DNA of 41,246 nucleotides from an uncultured Pelagibacteraceae bacterium (GTDB taxonomy: Bacteria > Pseudomonadota > Alphaproteobacteria > Pelagibacterales > Pelagibacteraceae). Under the pieces are notes generated by a model. The model was not told where the DNA came from. It worked only from the letters and a program-made list of their open reading frames with translations, and did not search any database. Below, one piece after another: positions 15,467-23,499 of the stretch. The stretch is taken from NCBI GenBank assembly GCA_902556905.1, contig CACDYK010000013.1, positions 1 to 41,246 on the forward strand. Reading direction: 5' to 3'. Both the position numbers and the translations under genes were made by a program. Every line of letters begins with the position of its first letter. The first letter of the stretch is position 1.

Positions 15467-16615
15467 ATGAATTTAACTGATTGTCATAATTTTAGTGATT
15501 TTAGAAAATTAGCTAAAAAAAAATTACCATCACCTATCTTTCATTACATTGATGGAGCCGCAGATGATGAAATTACTTATGCTAGAAACACCAGTGCATT
15601 TGATGATGTTGATTTAGTTCCAAATGTTTTGAGAGGTGTAGAGAATGTTGATCTATCAACAACAATTTTTGGAAAAAAGTTAGATCTACCTTTTTATTTA
15701 GCACCAACAGCCTTACAAAGATTATTTCACTATGATGGTGAAAGAGCAGTTGGAAAAGCAGCAAAAAAATATAATACCATGTTTGGTGTTTCAGCATTAG
15801 CTACCGTAAGTGTGGAAGAAATATCTTCTATGATTGATACTCCTAAGATGTTTCAGTTCTATTTTCATAAAGATAGAGGTTTAAATGATGCTTGTTTGGA
15901 AAGAGCTAAAGCAGCTAAATTTGATGTTATGGCTTTAACAGTAGATACAATTACAGGAGGGAATCGTGAAAGGGATTTAAGGACAGGTTTTACCTCGCCT
16001 CCTAAATTAACATTATCTAGTTTATTTAGTTTTGCTACAAAGCCAATGTGGGGGATCAACTATTTAACAAAAGGAAAATTTGAATTACCTCATCTTCAAG
16101 ATCATGTAAAAGAAGGCACAGACACCAATACCTCAATAGGAAATTATTTTTCTACTATGTTGGATCAGTCTATGAACTGGAAAGATGCTGAAAAACTTTG
16201 TTCCCAATGGGGAGGTCATTTTGCATTAAAAGGCATTATGAGTGTTGATGATGCAAAACGAGCAGTTGATATTGGTTGTACAGGTATAATGGTTTCAAAT
16301 CATGGAGGAAGGCAACTTGATGGATCTAGAGCCCCTTTTGATCAGCTAGCAGAAATTGTTGATGCTGTTGGAGATAAACTCGATGTTATTTGTGAAGGTG
16401 GAATTCATAGAGGAACTCATATTCTTAAGGCTTTATCATTAGGTGCTAAAGCTTGTTCGGGTGGAAGATTATATCTTTATGCATTAGCAGCTGGAGGTCA
16501 GTCAGGTGTTGAACGAGCCATTGAAAAATATAAGACAGAATTAATAAGGGACATGAAATTAATGGGATGTACTAAAATTAGTGATCTTAATAGAAATAAT
16601 TTAAGATTTAGATAA
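15467..16615 (+). CDS. FMN-dependent alpha-hydroxy-acid oxidase/dehydrogenase, copy 1
   Basis: A 382-residue TIM-barrel flavoprotein of the L-lactate dehydrogenase/glycolate oxidase family (COG1304), which oxidises L-2-hydroxyacids to 2-oxoacids. The active-site block SNHGGRQLDGSRAPF carries catalytic His279 and substrate-binding Arg282. FHYIDGAADDE places Tyr27, and FQFYFHKD holds Tyr132. The FMN-phosphate loop reads CEGGIHRGTH where the family normally has DGGxRRG: Asp to Glu and Arg to His. The next motif, SGGRLYLY, departs from the usual IGRP. These changes may alter flavin binding or specificity. Its neighbour at 16618 is a close paralogue, so a tandem duplication is likely. Lactate, glycolate or another hydroxyacid could be the substrate. 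Confidence 0.9.
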   Translation: MNLTDCHNFSDFRKLAKKKLPSPIFHYIDGAADDEITYARNTSAFDDVDLVPNVLRGVENVDLSTTIFGKKLDLPFYLAPTALQRLFHYDGERAVGKAAKKYNTMFGVSALATVSVEEISSMIDTPKMFQFYFHKDRGLNDACLERAKAAKFDVMALTVDTITGGNRERDLRTGFTSPPKLTLSSLFSFATKPMWGINYLTKGKFELPHLQDHVKEGTDTNTSIGNYFSTMLDQSMNWKDAEKLCSQWGGHFALKGIMSVDDAKRAVDIGCTGIMVSNHGGRQLDGSRAPFDQLAEIVDAVGDKLDVICEGGIHRGTHILKALSLGAKACSGGRLYLYALAAGGQSGVERAIEKYKTELIRDMKLMGCTKISDLNRNNLRFR

Positions 16616-16617
16616 CT

Positions 16618-17769
16618 ATGAATTTAAATGACTGTTATAATTTTAATGATTTTAGAAAGCTAGCTAAAAAAAAATTACCTGCCCCAATTTTTCATTACAT
16701 AGATGGTGGATCAGATGATGAGGTTACTTTAAATAGAAACACAAATGCGTTTAATGATTGTGACTTAGTCCCAAATATTTTGGCAAGTGTTGGTGAACCT
16801 GATTTATCTACGACTGTTTTTGGAAAAAAAATTGATATGCCACTTTTTCTATCACCATGTGCAATGCAAAGTTTATATACACCAGAAGGAGACAAGGCAT
16901 CAGCAAGAGCGGCTGAAAAACATGGAACTATGTATAGTATGTCTACAATGGCTTCTTTTTCAATTGAAGAAGTAGCTGAAATTTCAAATTGTCCAAAACT
17001 TTTTCAATTATATGTTCATAAGGATCAATCTATCACAGATGATTTAATTGATAGGTGTAGAGCTGCAAATTTTAATGGCCTTTGTTTAACAGTAGATACT
17101 TTAGTTGCAGGTAATAGAGAAAGAGATCATCGAACTGGATTTACAACTCCACCAAAATTAACTCTTGAAAGTTTGTTAAGTTTTGCAATGCGTCCTGAGT
17201 GGGTTTTCAAGTATTTAACCAACAAAAAATTTGAACTTGCAAATATAAAGAACAAAACAGACAAAGGAACAAATATTGCTAAATCTGTTATTGACTATAT
17301 TAATGAACAATACGATCCAGCAATGAACTGGAAGGATGCAGAATACTGTATTAAAAGATGGAATGGACCCTTTGCCTTAAAAGGAGTGATGTCTGTAGAA
17401 GATGCAAAAAGAGCTATTGATATTGGTTGCACTGCTATAATGATTTCAAATCATGGAGGAAGACAACTTGATGGATCTAGATCTCCATTTGATCAAGTTA
17501 AAGCTATATCAGATGCAGTTGGAGATAAATTGGAAATTATTTTAGATGGAGGAGTTAGAAGAGGAACTCATGTGTTAAAAGCTTTAGCCGCAGGTGCAAA
17601 AGCCTGTAGTTTTGGTAAAATGTTTTTATTTTCATTAGGAGCTGGGGGGCAACAAGGTGTGGAGCGTGTATTGCAAAATATGCATGACGAAATTAGACGC
17701 AACATGATATTAATGGGTTGTAAAAGTTTAAAAGAATTAGATAATTCAAAAATAATCTATAAAAAATAA
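16618..17769 (+). CDS. FMN-dependent alpha-hydroxy-acid oxidase/dehydrogenase, copy 2
   Basis: A 383-residue paralogue of the preceding protein, starting two bases after its stop. The first 55 residues are nearly superimposable (NF-DFRKLAKKKLP-PIFHYIDG). It keeps the active-site block SNHGGRQLDGSRSPF and the normal FMN-phosphate loop DGGVRRGTH, but the following motif is FGKMFLFSL rather than IGRP. The substrate-facing loop around FQLYVHKDQ differs from copy 1 (FQFYFHKDR). The pair may have split substrates, for example different chain lengths, or may form a hetero-oligomer. A purine-rich gap with a GAGAGG ribosome-binding site leads to the aminotransferase. Confidence 0.92.
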   Translation: MNLNDCYNFNDFRKLAKKKLPAPIFHYIDGGSDDEVTLNRNTNAFNDCDLVPNILASVGEPDLSTTVFGKKIDMPLFLSPCAMQSLYTPEGDKASARAAEKHGTMYSMSTMASFSIEEVAEISNCPKLFQLYVHKDQSITDDLIDRCRAANFNGLCLTVDTLVAGNRERDHRTGFTTPPKLTLESLLSFAMRPEWVFKYLTNKKFELANIKNKTDKGTNIAKSVIDYINEQYDPAMNWKDAEYCIKRWNGPFALKGVMSVEDAKRAIDIGCTAIMISNHGGRQLDGSRSPFDQVKAISDAVGDKLEIILDGGVRRGTHVLKALAAGAKACSFGKMFLFSLGAGGQQGVERVLQNMHDEIRRNMILMGCKSLKELDNSKIIYKK

Positions 17770-17786
17770 AAGAGAGGTAAGTGTAA

Positions 17787-18953
17787 ATGATATTGGCAAA
17801 AAGTTTAGATAGATTAGGAACTGAATCTGCATTTAGTGTACTTGCTGAAGCAAAAAAATTAGAAGCTCAAGGCAATCCCATGATTCATTTAGGGTTGGGT
17901 CAGCCAGATTTTAAAACACCAAAACACGTAGTTGAAGCAGCCAAAAAAGCTTTAGATGATGGTCATCACGGATATGTATTATCTAATGGAATTTTAGAGT
18001 GCAGACAATCGGTTACTAGAAAAATTAAAAAACTTTATAATCAAGATATTGACCCTGAAAGAATTATTATTATGCCAGGTGGTAAACCAACAATGAGTTA
18101 TGCTATTCAGTGTTTTGGGGAGCCTGGTGCTGAAATTATTCACCCAACACCTGCTTTTCCAATTTATGAATCTATGATTAACTTTACTGGATCTACAGCA
18201 GTACCATATGATCTTACCGAAGATAAAGATTTAAAATTTAGTGCAGAAAAAATCTTATCTCTAATTACAGATAAAACTAGATTGTTGATACTCATTAACC
18301 CAAATAATCCTACAGGCAGTTTTGTAGAAAAATCAGAGATTGATAAATTAGCTGATGGTCTTAAAAAACATCCTCATGTAACCATTTTAAGTGATGAAAT
18401 TTATAGCCGGCAAATTTTTGATGGTAAAGAAATGCCAACTTTTTTTAATTATCCTGAATTAAGAGAAAGACTAATTGTTTTGGAAGGATGGAGCAAAGCT
18501 TACTCAATGACAGGATGGAGATTAGGATGGAGTTTTTGGCCTGAAAATTTAATTCCACATGTTAATAAATTGTTAATTAATAGTGTTTCATGTGTAAATG
18601 CTGCTGCACAATTTGCAGGAATTGCAGCACTAGATGGTCCAGATGACTCTATTAACGCTATGATGGAAAAATTTACACAAAGAAGAAAATTAATTCATGA
18701 TGGTCTAAATAGTTTGCCAGGTGTTGAGTGTAGTTTACCAGGGGGAGCTTTTTACGCATTTCCAAAAGTAATTGGCACAGGAATGGATGGCGCAGAATTT
18801 TGTAAAAAAGCAATGCACGAGGCTGGTGTGGCAATTGTGCCTGGCACTGCATTTGGCAAAACATCAAAAGATTATGTAAGGTTTAGTTTTGCAGCCTCAC
18901 AAGATAATATTTCCCAAGCTTTAGAAAATATTAAGAAAATGCTAACTAAATAA
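17787..18953 (+). CDS. Class I/II PLP aminotransferase (aspartate aminotransferase-like)
   Basis: A 388-residue fold-type I aminotransferase. PLP-binding residues are visible: NPNNPTG with Asn174, SDEIY with Asp203 and Tyr206, and the Schiff-base Lys237 in GWSKAYSMTGWRLGW. The carboxylate-binding Arg lies in YVRFSFAAS near the C-terminus. LGLGQPDFKTP near residue 36 is the usual N-terminal signature. It transfers an amino group between an amino acid and a 2-oxoacid. Sitting among hydroxyacid oxidases, it may use their products (glyoxylate or pyruvate) to make glycine or alanine; this is inference. An AGAGGT ribosome-binding site precedes the ATG. Confidence 0.92.
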   Translation: MILAKSLDRLGTESAFSVLAEAKKLEAQGNPMIHLGLGQPDFKTPKHVVEAAKKALDDGHHGYVLSNGILECRQSVTRKIKKLYNQDIDPERIIIMPGGKPTMSYAIQCFGEPGAEIIHPTPAFPIYESMINFTGSTAVPYDLTEDKDLKFSAEKILSLITDKTRLLILINPNNPTGSFVEKSEIDKLADGLKKHPHVTILSDEIYSRQIFDGKEMPTFFNYPELRERLIVLEGWSKAYSMTGWRLGWSFWPENLIPHVNKLLINSVSCVNAAAQFAGIAALDGPDDSINAMMEKFTQRRKLIHDGLNSLPGVECSLPGGAFYAFPKVIGTGMDGAEFCKKAMHEAGVAIVPGTAFGKTSKDYVRFSFAASQDNISQALENIKKMLTK

Positions 18954-18991
18954 GCTGTATTTTTTCATAATTTTTTACTAGTATTCATTAT

Positions 18992-20365
18992 ATGAATGAG
19001 CAAGTTCAAGATGAATTAAAGAAAATTTTTAATGGAAGATTTTCAACTTCAGAGTCCACAAGAGCTAATTATGCAAGGGGTGAGGATACTTATGATCCAG
19101 TTTTATCTCAAGCAGTAGTTTTTCCTGAAACCAATGAAGAGGTCTCTAAAGTTTTAAAATTGTGTAATGACCACAAAATTCCTGTTGTTCCATTTGGGAC
19201 GGGAACCTCTTTAGAAGGAAATGCAGTTGGTAATTCAAATGGTATCACAATCTCGTTAGAGAAAATGAATAAAGTTTTGTCAGTTAATGCTGAAGACTTT
19301 GATTGTAGAGTTCAGGCAAATGTTACAAGAAAACAATTAAACGAATATTTAAGAGAGGATGGAGTTTTTTTCCCAATTGATCCAGGGGCAGATGCTGCTC
19401 TTGGAGGAATGGCATCAACATCTGCATCTGGAACTATGGCAGTTAAATATGGAACTATGAGAACTGTAATTTCAGGTCTAACAGTAGTTATGCCAAATGG
19501 AGATATTATTAAAACTGGTGCTAGAACTAAAAAAACTTCAGCAGGATATAATTTAACCAATCTGTTTATAGGCTCTGAAGGCACACTTGGAATAATTACA
19601 GAAGTACAAGTTAGGTTATCACCAATTCCAGAAAGTATAATGAGTGCAGTTTGTTATTTTCCAGATTTAGACGCAGCAGTTAAAACGGCACAAGAAGTAA
19701 TTCAGTATGGAGTTCCAATAGCAAGAATTGAAATGTTGAACAAAGATCAAATGGAGATAAGTATTAAATATTCTAAATTAGACAATATTAAACCTTCACC
19801 AACTCTATTTTTTGAATTTCATGGAAGTGAAATGACAAATAATGAGGCAATAAGTATTGTAGAAGAATTGTCTAAAAATAATAATGGAAGTGACTTTCAA
19901 TGGGCATCTTCACCTGAAGAACAAAAAAAATTATGGAAAGCAAGACATGATGTTTATTATTCTGTTAAAGCATTAGGAAATAACATGAAGGTATATTCTA
20001 CAGATGTGTGTGTACCTATATCAAGATTAGTTGAATGTATCTCATGGGCAGAAAATGAAGTAAAAAAACTAGATTTAACTGCTCCAATGGTTGGTCATGT
20101 AGGAGATGGAAATTTCCACTCAATTATTTTGTATGACCCTGAAGATAAAGAAAAACAAAAAAGAATTAGACTGTACAGTGATAATTTGATTAACAAAGCA
20201 CTTGAGTTAGAAGGAACTATAACAGGAGAACATGGAATTGGTCTACAAAAAAAACATTATCTCCTAAGAGAGCATCTAGACAATATTCCTGTGATGAAAG
20301 CAATTAAAAGAAGTTTAGATGAAAATAATATCATGAATCCAGGAAAGATTTTTGATTTAAATTAA
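18992..20365 (+). CDS. FAD-linked D-2-hydroxyacid dehydrogenase (D-lactate dehydrogenase-like)
   Basis: A 457-residue flavoprotein of the GlcD/Dld family (COG0277), which oxidises D-lactate or related D-2-hydroxyacids and passes electrons to an acceptor such as cytochrome c or quinone. The PCMH FAD-binding half has PFGTGTSLEGNAVG near 65-78, GGMASTSASGTMAVKYGTMR near 136-155 and LFIGSEGTLGIITE near 190-203. The C-terminal half has VGHVGDGNFHSI and TGEHGIGLQKKHYL, with the metal/substrate histidines. No membrane anchor is seen. Length fits the single-subunit mitochondrial-type LDHD rather than GlcD, and glcE/glcF are not adjacent. The gene lies 38 bases after the aminotransferase and 14 before the reductase. 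Confidence 0.9.
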   Translation: MNEQVQDELKKIFNGRFSTSESTRANYARGEDTYDPVLSQAVVFPETNEEVSKVLKLCNDHKIPVVPFGTGTSLEGNAVGNSNGITISLEKMNKVLSVNAEDFDCRVQANVTRKQLNEYLREDGVFFPIDPGADAALGGMASTSASGTMAVKYGTMRTVISGLTVVMPNGDIIKTGARTKKTSAGYNLTNLFIGSEGTLGIITEVQVRLSPIPESIMSAVCYFPDLDAAVKTAQEVIQYGVPIARIEMLNKDQMEISIKYSKLDNIKPSPTLFFEFHGSEMTNNEAISIVEELSKNNNGSDFQWASSPEEQKKLWKARHDVYYSVKALGNNMKVYSTDVCVPISRLVECISWAENEVKKLDLTAPMVGHVGDGNFHSIILYDPEDKEKQKRIRLYSDNLINKALELEGTITGEHGIGLQKKHYLLREHLDNIPVMKAIKRSLDENNIMNPGKIFDLN

Positions 20366-20379
20366 CAAAAAAATATCAT

Positions 20380-21333
20380 ATGAAAAAAATATTAGTCACA
20401 AGGAAGTTACTTAAAGACTGCGAAGATAAAGCAATTAAAACTTTTGAGGCTAAATTAAATACTAATGATGAGCTTTACTCTCAATCAAAATTAATTGAAT
20501 TAAGTCAAGGGTGTGATGCAGTTTTAACTTCCCTAACTGATAAAATGGATGAAGAAACAATCAATAAATTACCCGAAACGATAAAAATTATATCAAATTT
20601 TGCAGTTGGATTTGGAAATATTGATTTAGAAGCTGCAAAAAGAAGAGGTATTGCAGTAACTAATACTCCCGAAGTATTATCAGATGCTACAGCAGAAATT
20701 GGAATTCTTTTAATTTTAGGTGCTTGTCGAAGAGCAGCTGAAGGAATTGAAGCTGCAAAAGAAAGTAATTGGAAATGGTCGGCAGATTATTTAATAGGAA
20801 AACAGTTAACAGGATCTAGACTTGGTATTTTGGGAATGGGAAGAATTGGACAAAAAATTGCAAAGATTGCAAAATCACTTGGAATGATTATTCATTATCA
20901 CAATCGTTCAAAATTGAGTGATGACAAAGAACAAGGAGCTATCTATCATGATAATCTTAAAAGTTTATTTTCAGTTTCAGATGTTTTATCAATTTGTTGT
21001 CCAGCTACAAAAGAGACAGTTAATTTAATTAATAAAGAAACAGTTGAATATTTTCCAAAGGGAGCGGTAATCACAAATGTTGCTCGAGGGGATATAGTTG
21101 ATGATGATGCTTTAATTGATGCTTTGAATCGAAGAAAAATTTATGCTGCTGGTTTAGATGTCTATAAAGGTGAACCAAATTTAAATCCAGGTTATTTAAA
21201 AATTAAATCAGCTTTTATTCTACCCCATCTTGGAAGCGCAACTAAAGATACAAGAACTGCAATGGCTAATCTTGCAATTGATAATATTGATGAGTTTTTC
21301 AATACAGGCAATTGTAAAAATAAAGTAAATTAA
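20380..21333 (+). CDS. D-isomer-specific 2-hydroxyacid dehydrogenase (glyoxylate/hydroxypyruvate reductase-like)
   Basis: A 317-residue NAD(P)-dependent dehydrogenase. The Rossmann motif is LGMGRIGQKI with Gly152-x-Gly154-x2-Gly157. The catalytic triad is Arg236 (NVARGDIV), Glu265 (YKGEP) and His283 (LPHLGSAT). After the second strand the sequence reads HNRSK with Arg176, which favours NADPH, as in glyoxylate/hydroxypyruvate reductases. VGFGNIDLEAAKRRGIAVTNTP near 77-98 is typical of the GyaR/GhrB group. In this context it would reduce glyoxylate, hydroxypyruvate or another 2-oxoacid made by the oxidases. It is part of the plus-strand run 15467-22263 with a 14-base gap upstream. Confidence 0.92.
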   Translation: MKKILVTRKLLKDCEDKAIKTFEAKLNTNDELYSQSKLIELSQGCDAVLTSLTDKMDEETINKLPETIKIISNFAVGFGNIDLEAAKRRGIAVTNTPEVLSDATAEIGILLILGACRRAAEGIEAAKESNWKWSADYLIGKQLTGSRLGILGMGRIGQKIAKIAKSLGMIIHYHNRSKLSDDKEQGAIYHDNLKSLFSVSDVLSICCPATKETVNLINKETVEYFPKGAVITNVARGDIVDDDALIDALNRRKIYAAGLDVYKGEPNLNPGYLKIKSAFILPHLGSATKDTRTAMANLAIDNIDEFFNTGNCKNKVN

Positions 21334-21348
21334 TCGAAAAGAAAAAGT

Positions 21349-22263
21349 ATGTCTGAATTAATAGCATTTATTGGTGTTGGAAACATGGGCCTGCCTATGG
21401 CTGAAAATTTAATGAAATCTGGCAAAAAAATTAAAGTCTTTGATGTCTCTAAAAAAACCATTGATATTGCTAGAGAAAAAAAATTTGATGTTGTTGAAAA
21501 CTTTAAAGAATTAATTACAAAAGAAGTATCAACTGTAATAACTATGCTTCCTGAGGGAAAACATTCTAAAGAAGTTTTTTTAGGAGAAAATGGAATTATT
21601 AATAAAGTTTCAAAAAATTGCCTTTTAATTGATTGTTCGACAATTGATATTCAAACTTCAAAAGAGATTGGGAAAAAAGCTAGAGATAGTGGTATCAAAA
21701 TGATTGATGCCCCAGTAAGCGGGGGTGTTATGGGGGCTCAAAAAGCAACACTAAATATAATGGTTGGTGGTACAAAAGAGGCCTTTGAATTAGCACTGCC
21801 TCTATTAAAAATCATGGGTAAAAACATTTTTCATGCTGGAGATTTAGGAAGCGGTAATGGAGCAAAGATTTGTAACAACATGTCGCTAGGTATTACAATG
21901 ATTGCAGCTTCAGAGTCATTGATGTTGGCGAAAAGATTAAATATCGATATTAAAAAAGTACATGAAATCATGAAAAACGCATCAGGTAATAGCTGGCCTG
22001 TATCTGTTTATCCTCCTTTACCAGGTTTAATTGAAGGAACACCTTCTGGCAATAAATATCGTCCAGGGTTTTCTGCAGGAATGATGAATAAAGATCTTAA
22101 ACTTGCAAACGAATGTGCAAAAAGTGTTAATGCAGAAACCCCACTTGGAAAAATGGCATTAGAAATATACAATAAATTTTGTGAAGAAGGTAATGATACT
22201 AAAGATTTTTCGGCAATTTCAAAAGTAATTGGCGGAGATGCTTGGGATTACCCAATAGAATAA
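21349..22263 (+). CDS. mmsB: 3-hydroxyisobutyrate dehydrogenase family protein
   Basis: A 304-residue beta-hydroxyacid dehydrogenase. FIGVGNMGLPMAENL at 8-22 is the nucleotide-binding motif, and Asp32 after strand 2 (VFDVSKK) favours NAD. The substrate signature is DAPVSGGVMGAQKATLNIM at 120-138. The catalytic Lys173 and Asn177 lie in GNGAKICNN. The YPPLPGLIEGTPSGNKY region near 221-237 resembles true 3-hydroxyisobutyrate dehydrogenases of valine breakdown more than tartronate semialdehyde reductases, so mmsB is the best symbol, but GarR-like activity is possible. It is the last gene of the run and ends four bases before the convergent regulator. Confidence 0.85.
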   Translation: MSELIAFIGVGNMGLPMAENLMKSGKKIKVFDVSKKTIDIAREKKFDVVENFKELITKEVSTVITMLPEGKHSKEVFLGENGIINKVSKNCLLIDCSTIDIQTSKEIGKKARDSGIKMIDAPVSGGVMGAQKATLNIMVGGTKEAFELALPLLKIMGKNIFHAGDLGSGNGAKICNNMSLGITMIAASESLMLAKRLNIDIKKVHEIMKNASGNSWPVSVYPPLPGLIEGTPSGNKYRPGFSAGMMNKDLKLANECAKSVNAETPLGKMALEIYNKFCEEGNDTKDFSAISKVIGGDAWDYPIE

Positions 22264-22267
22264 ATTT

Positions 22268-23356
22268 TTAATTTAAATGCTTATAGATTGTTGTCCTAGA
22301 TACACCAAGTTTTCTAGAAGCCACAGAAATATTATTGGTTTCTAAAAAAGTTGTTCTAATTAATATACATTTTTCTCTTTTAATTTTAGCATCTTCACAA
22401 TTTTTACATGCATAGGTTTTGTTTGATATATTTGTTTCTTTAATTTTATTTCCACCAAAATTTTGACTTTTAACAACAAAAACTGATGATCCCAAATGGT
22501 CTGTTATTTTTAATATCTTATTATTCAGTAAATCAGATGCTATAGATGAAAATGTATTTGTAAAAATATTATTAAAGTTTTGATTTTTTAAATCTACTAA
22601 TCCATGGAGCATGATTTTAGCATTACCATTTGCCCCAACTACGACCCCATCCCCATTAATAGCCAATAATCCAACACTTGTAGTTGAAAGATATTCAGAC
22701 CTAGGGTGAAAAGATAAAATTAATTCATTAGCAAATTTTTTAATAAATAATTTTGTCTCAATACTTCTGGCTGTTAATTTAACTAAAGCCAATGTATGTT
22801 GTTCTCTTGATTTTGAGTCTGTTGAAGCATCAATGATACCAATTGTTTTACCATCATAGTTTATTATAGGACTGGCAAAACATGATATTTTTTCATGAGC
22901 AACAAAAAAATGTTCTTTACCTGATACTATAGTTGGTTTTTTAATCTCTACTGATAATCCTAAGCCATTAGTACCACAAATTTTTTCTGCCCATATAGAG
23001 CCAGGTATTACAGTTTTTCCAACATCAGTTTGAAGACATGTTTTGTCATAAATTGTATCTAAAACCAAACCTTTATCATCTGAATAAGCAACCATAAAAT
23101 TTGTACCTGCTATTTGAGAATATAAAAGTTCTATTTCAGGGATAACTATTTTTCTAAGAGAATCATTTTGTTCTTTAACTTGTCTAAGTTCAGTTGAAGA
23201 GATTATGCTTTGTTTTGGACTCTTAAAAGGATTTAAACCTTTAGCGATACACCTTGACCAGCTATCAGAGATGTCCTTACTCATTTGATATGAGGTCATT
23301 CCTCTTTTTTTAAGAATATTGTCATACTCTTTTTTGGCCAATGTTAAATTTGTCAT
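22268..23356 (-). CDS. AcoR-like GAF/Fis-type transcriptional regulator without AAA+ domain
   Basis: A 362-residue regulator. The N-terminal sensor is the AcoR-type GAF domain, about residues 77-205, marked by EKICGTNGLGLS, IVSGKEHFFVAHEKISCFASPI and GKTIGIIDASTDS. A PAS-like segment follows at about 224-300, then a cysteine cluster (Cys317, Cys320, Cys330 in YACKNCEDAKIKREKC), and a Fis-type helix-turn-helix at about 338-362 (ISVASRKLGVSRTTIYKHL). The sigma-54-activating AAA+ domain of AcoR is absent, so it presumably works with the housekeeping sigma factor. It is divergent from the alcohol dehydrogenase across 143 bases and convergent with mmsB, and is the obvious candidate regulator of one or both flanking groups. 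Confidence 0.88.
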   Translation of the reverse strand: MTNLTLAKKEYDNILKKRGMTSYQMSKDISDSWSRCIAKGLNPFKSPKQSIISSTELRQVKEQNDSLRKIVIPEIELLYSQIAGTNFMVAYSDDKGLVLDTIYDKTCLQTDVGKTVIPGSIWAEKICGTNGLGLSVEIKKPTIVSGKEHFFVAHEKISCFASPIINYDGKTIGIIDASTDSKSREQHTLALVKLTARSIETKLFIKKFANELILSFHPRSEYLSTTSVGLLAINGDGVVVGANGNAKIMLHGLVDLKNQNFNNIFTNTFSSIASDLLNNKILKITDHLGSSVFVVKSQNFGGNKIKETNISNKTYACKNCEDAKIKREKCILIRTTFLETNNISVASRKLGVSRTTIYKHLN

Positions 23357-23387
23357 AATTAAATTTTAAATTTATTTATAGCATACA

Positions 23388-23406
23388 ACAACCAATCTCA
23401 GGTTGT
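23388..23406. promoter_or_regulatory. Inverted repeat, candidate operator of the AcoR-like regulator
   Basis: ACAACC and GGTTGT form perfect six-base arms around a seven-base spacer. An overlapping second register, ATACAAC (23383-23389) with GTTGTAT (23402-23408), pairs seven bases. The site lies 32-50 bases upstream of the regulator start and about 94 bases upstream of the alcohol dehydrogenase start, a fitting place for a Fis-type dimer to act on both genes. No binding evidence exists beyond symmetry and position. Confidence 0.45.
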
Positions 23407-23499
23407 ATTTGTAAAGTTTTTGAACACTTAAAACCCCCGTGGACTCCTTATTGAGCCATTTTTTTAATAAGCTAACTTGAAATTTAAGGAGAGAGATCA

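Noticed and set aside
15467..17769. The two hydroxyacid oxidase frames as one gene split by an error.
   Set aside because: Each copy is full length with its own start, active site and stop, so this is a tandem duplication.
23440..23454. A sigma-54-like promoter before the alcohol dehydrogenase (TGG, ten bases, GA).
   Set aside because: The -12 element is GA rather than GC, the neighbouring regulator lacks the AAA+ domain needed to activate sigma-54, and SAR11-type genomes are not known for sigma-54.
23447..23471. A hairpin (CTTATTG with TAATAAG) before the alcohol dehydrogenase.
   Set aside because: The stem is all A-T apart from one G-C pair and a wobble pair, with a 12-base loop, too weak to claim a function.
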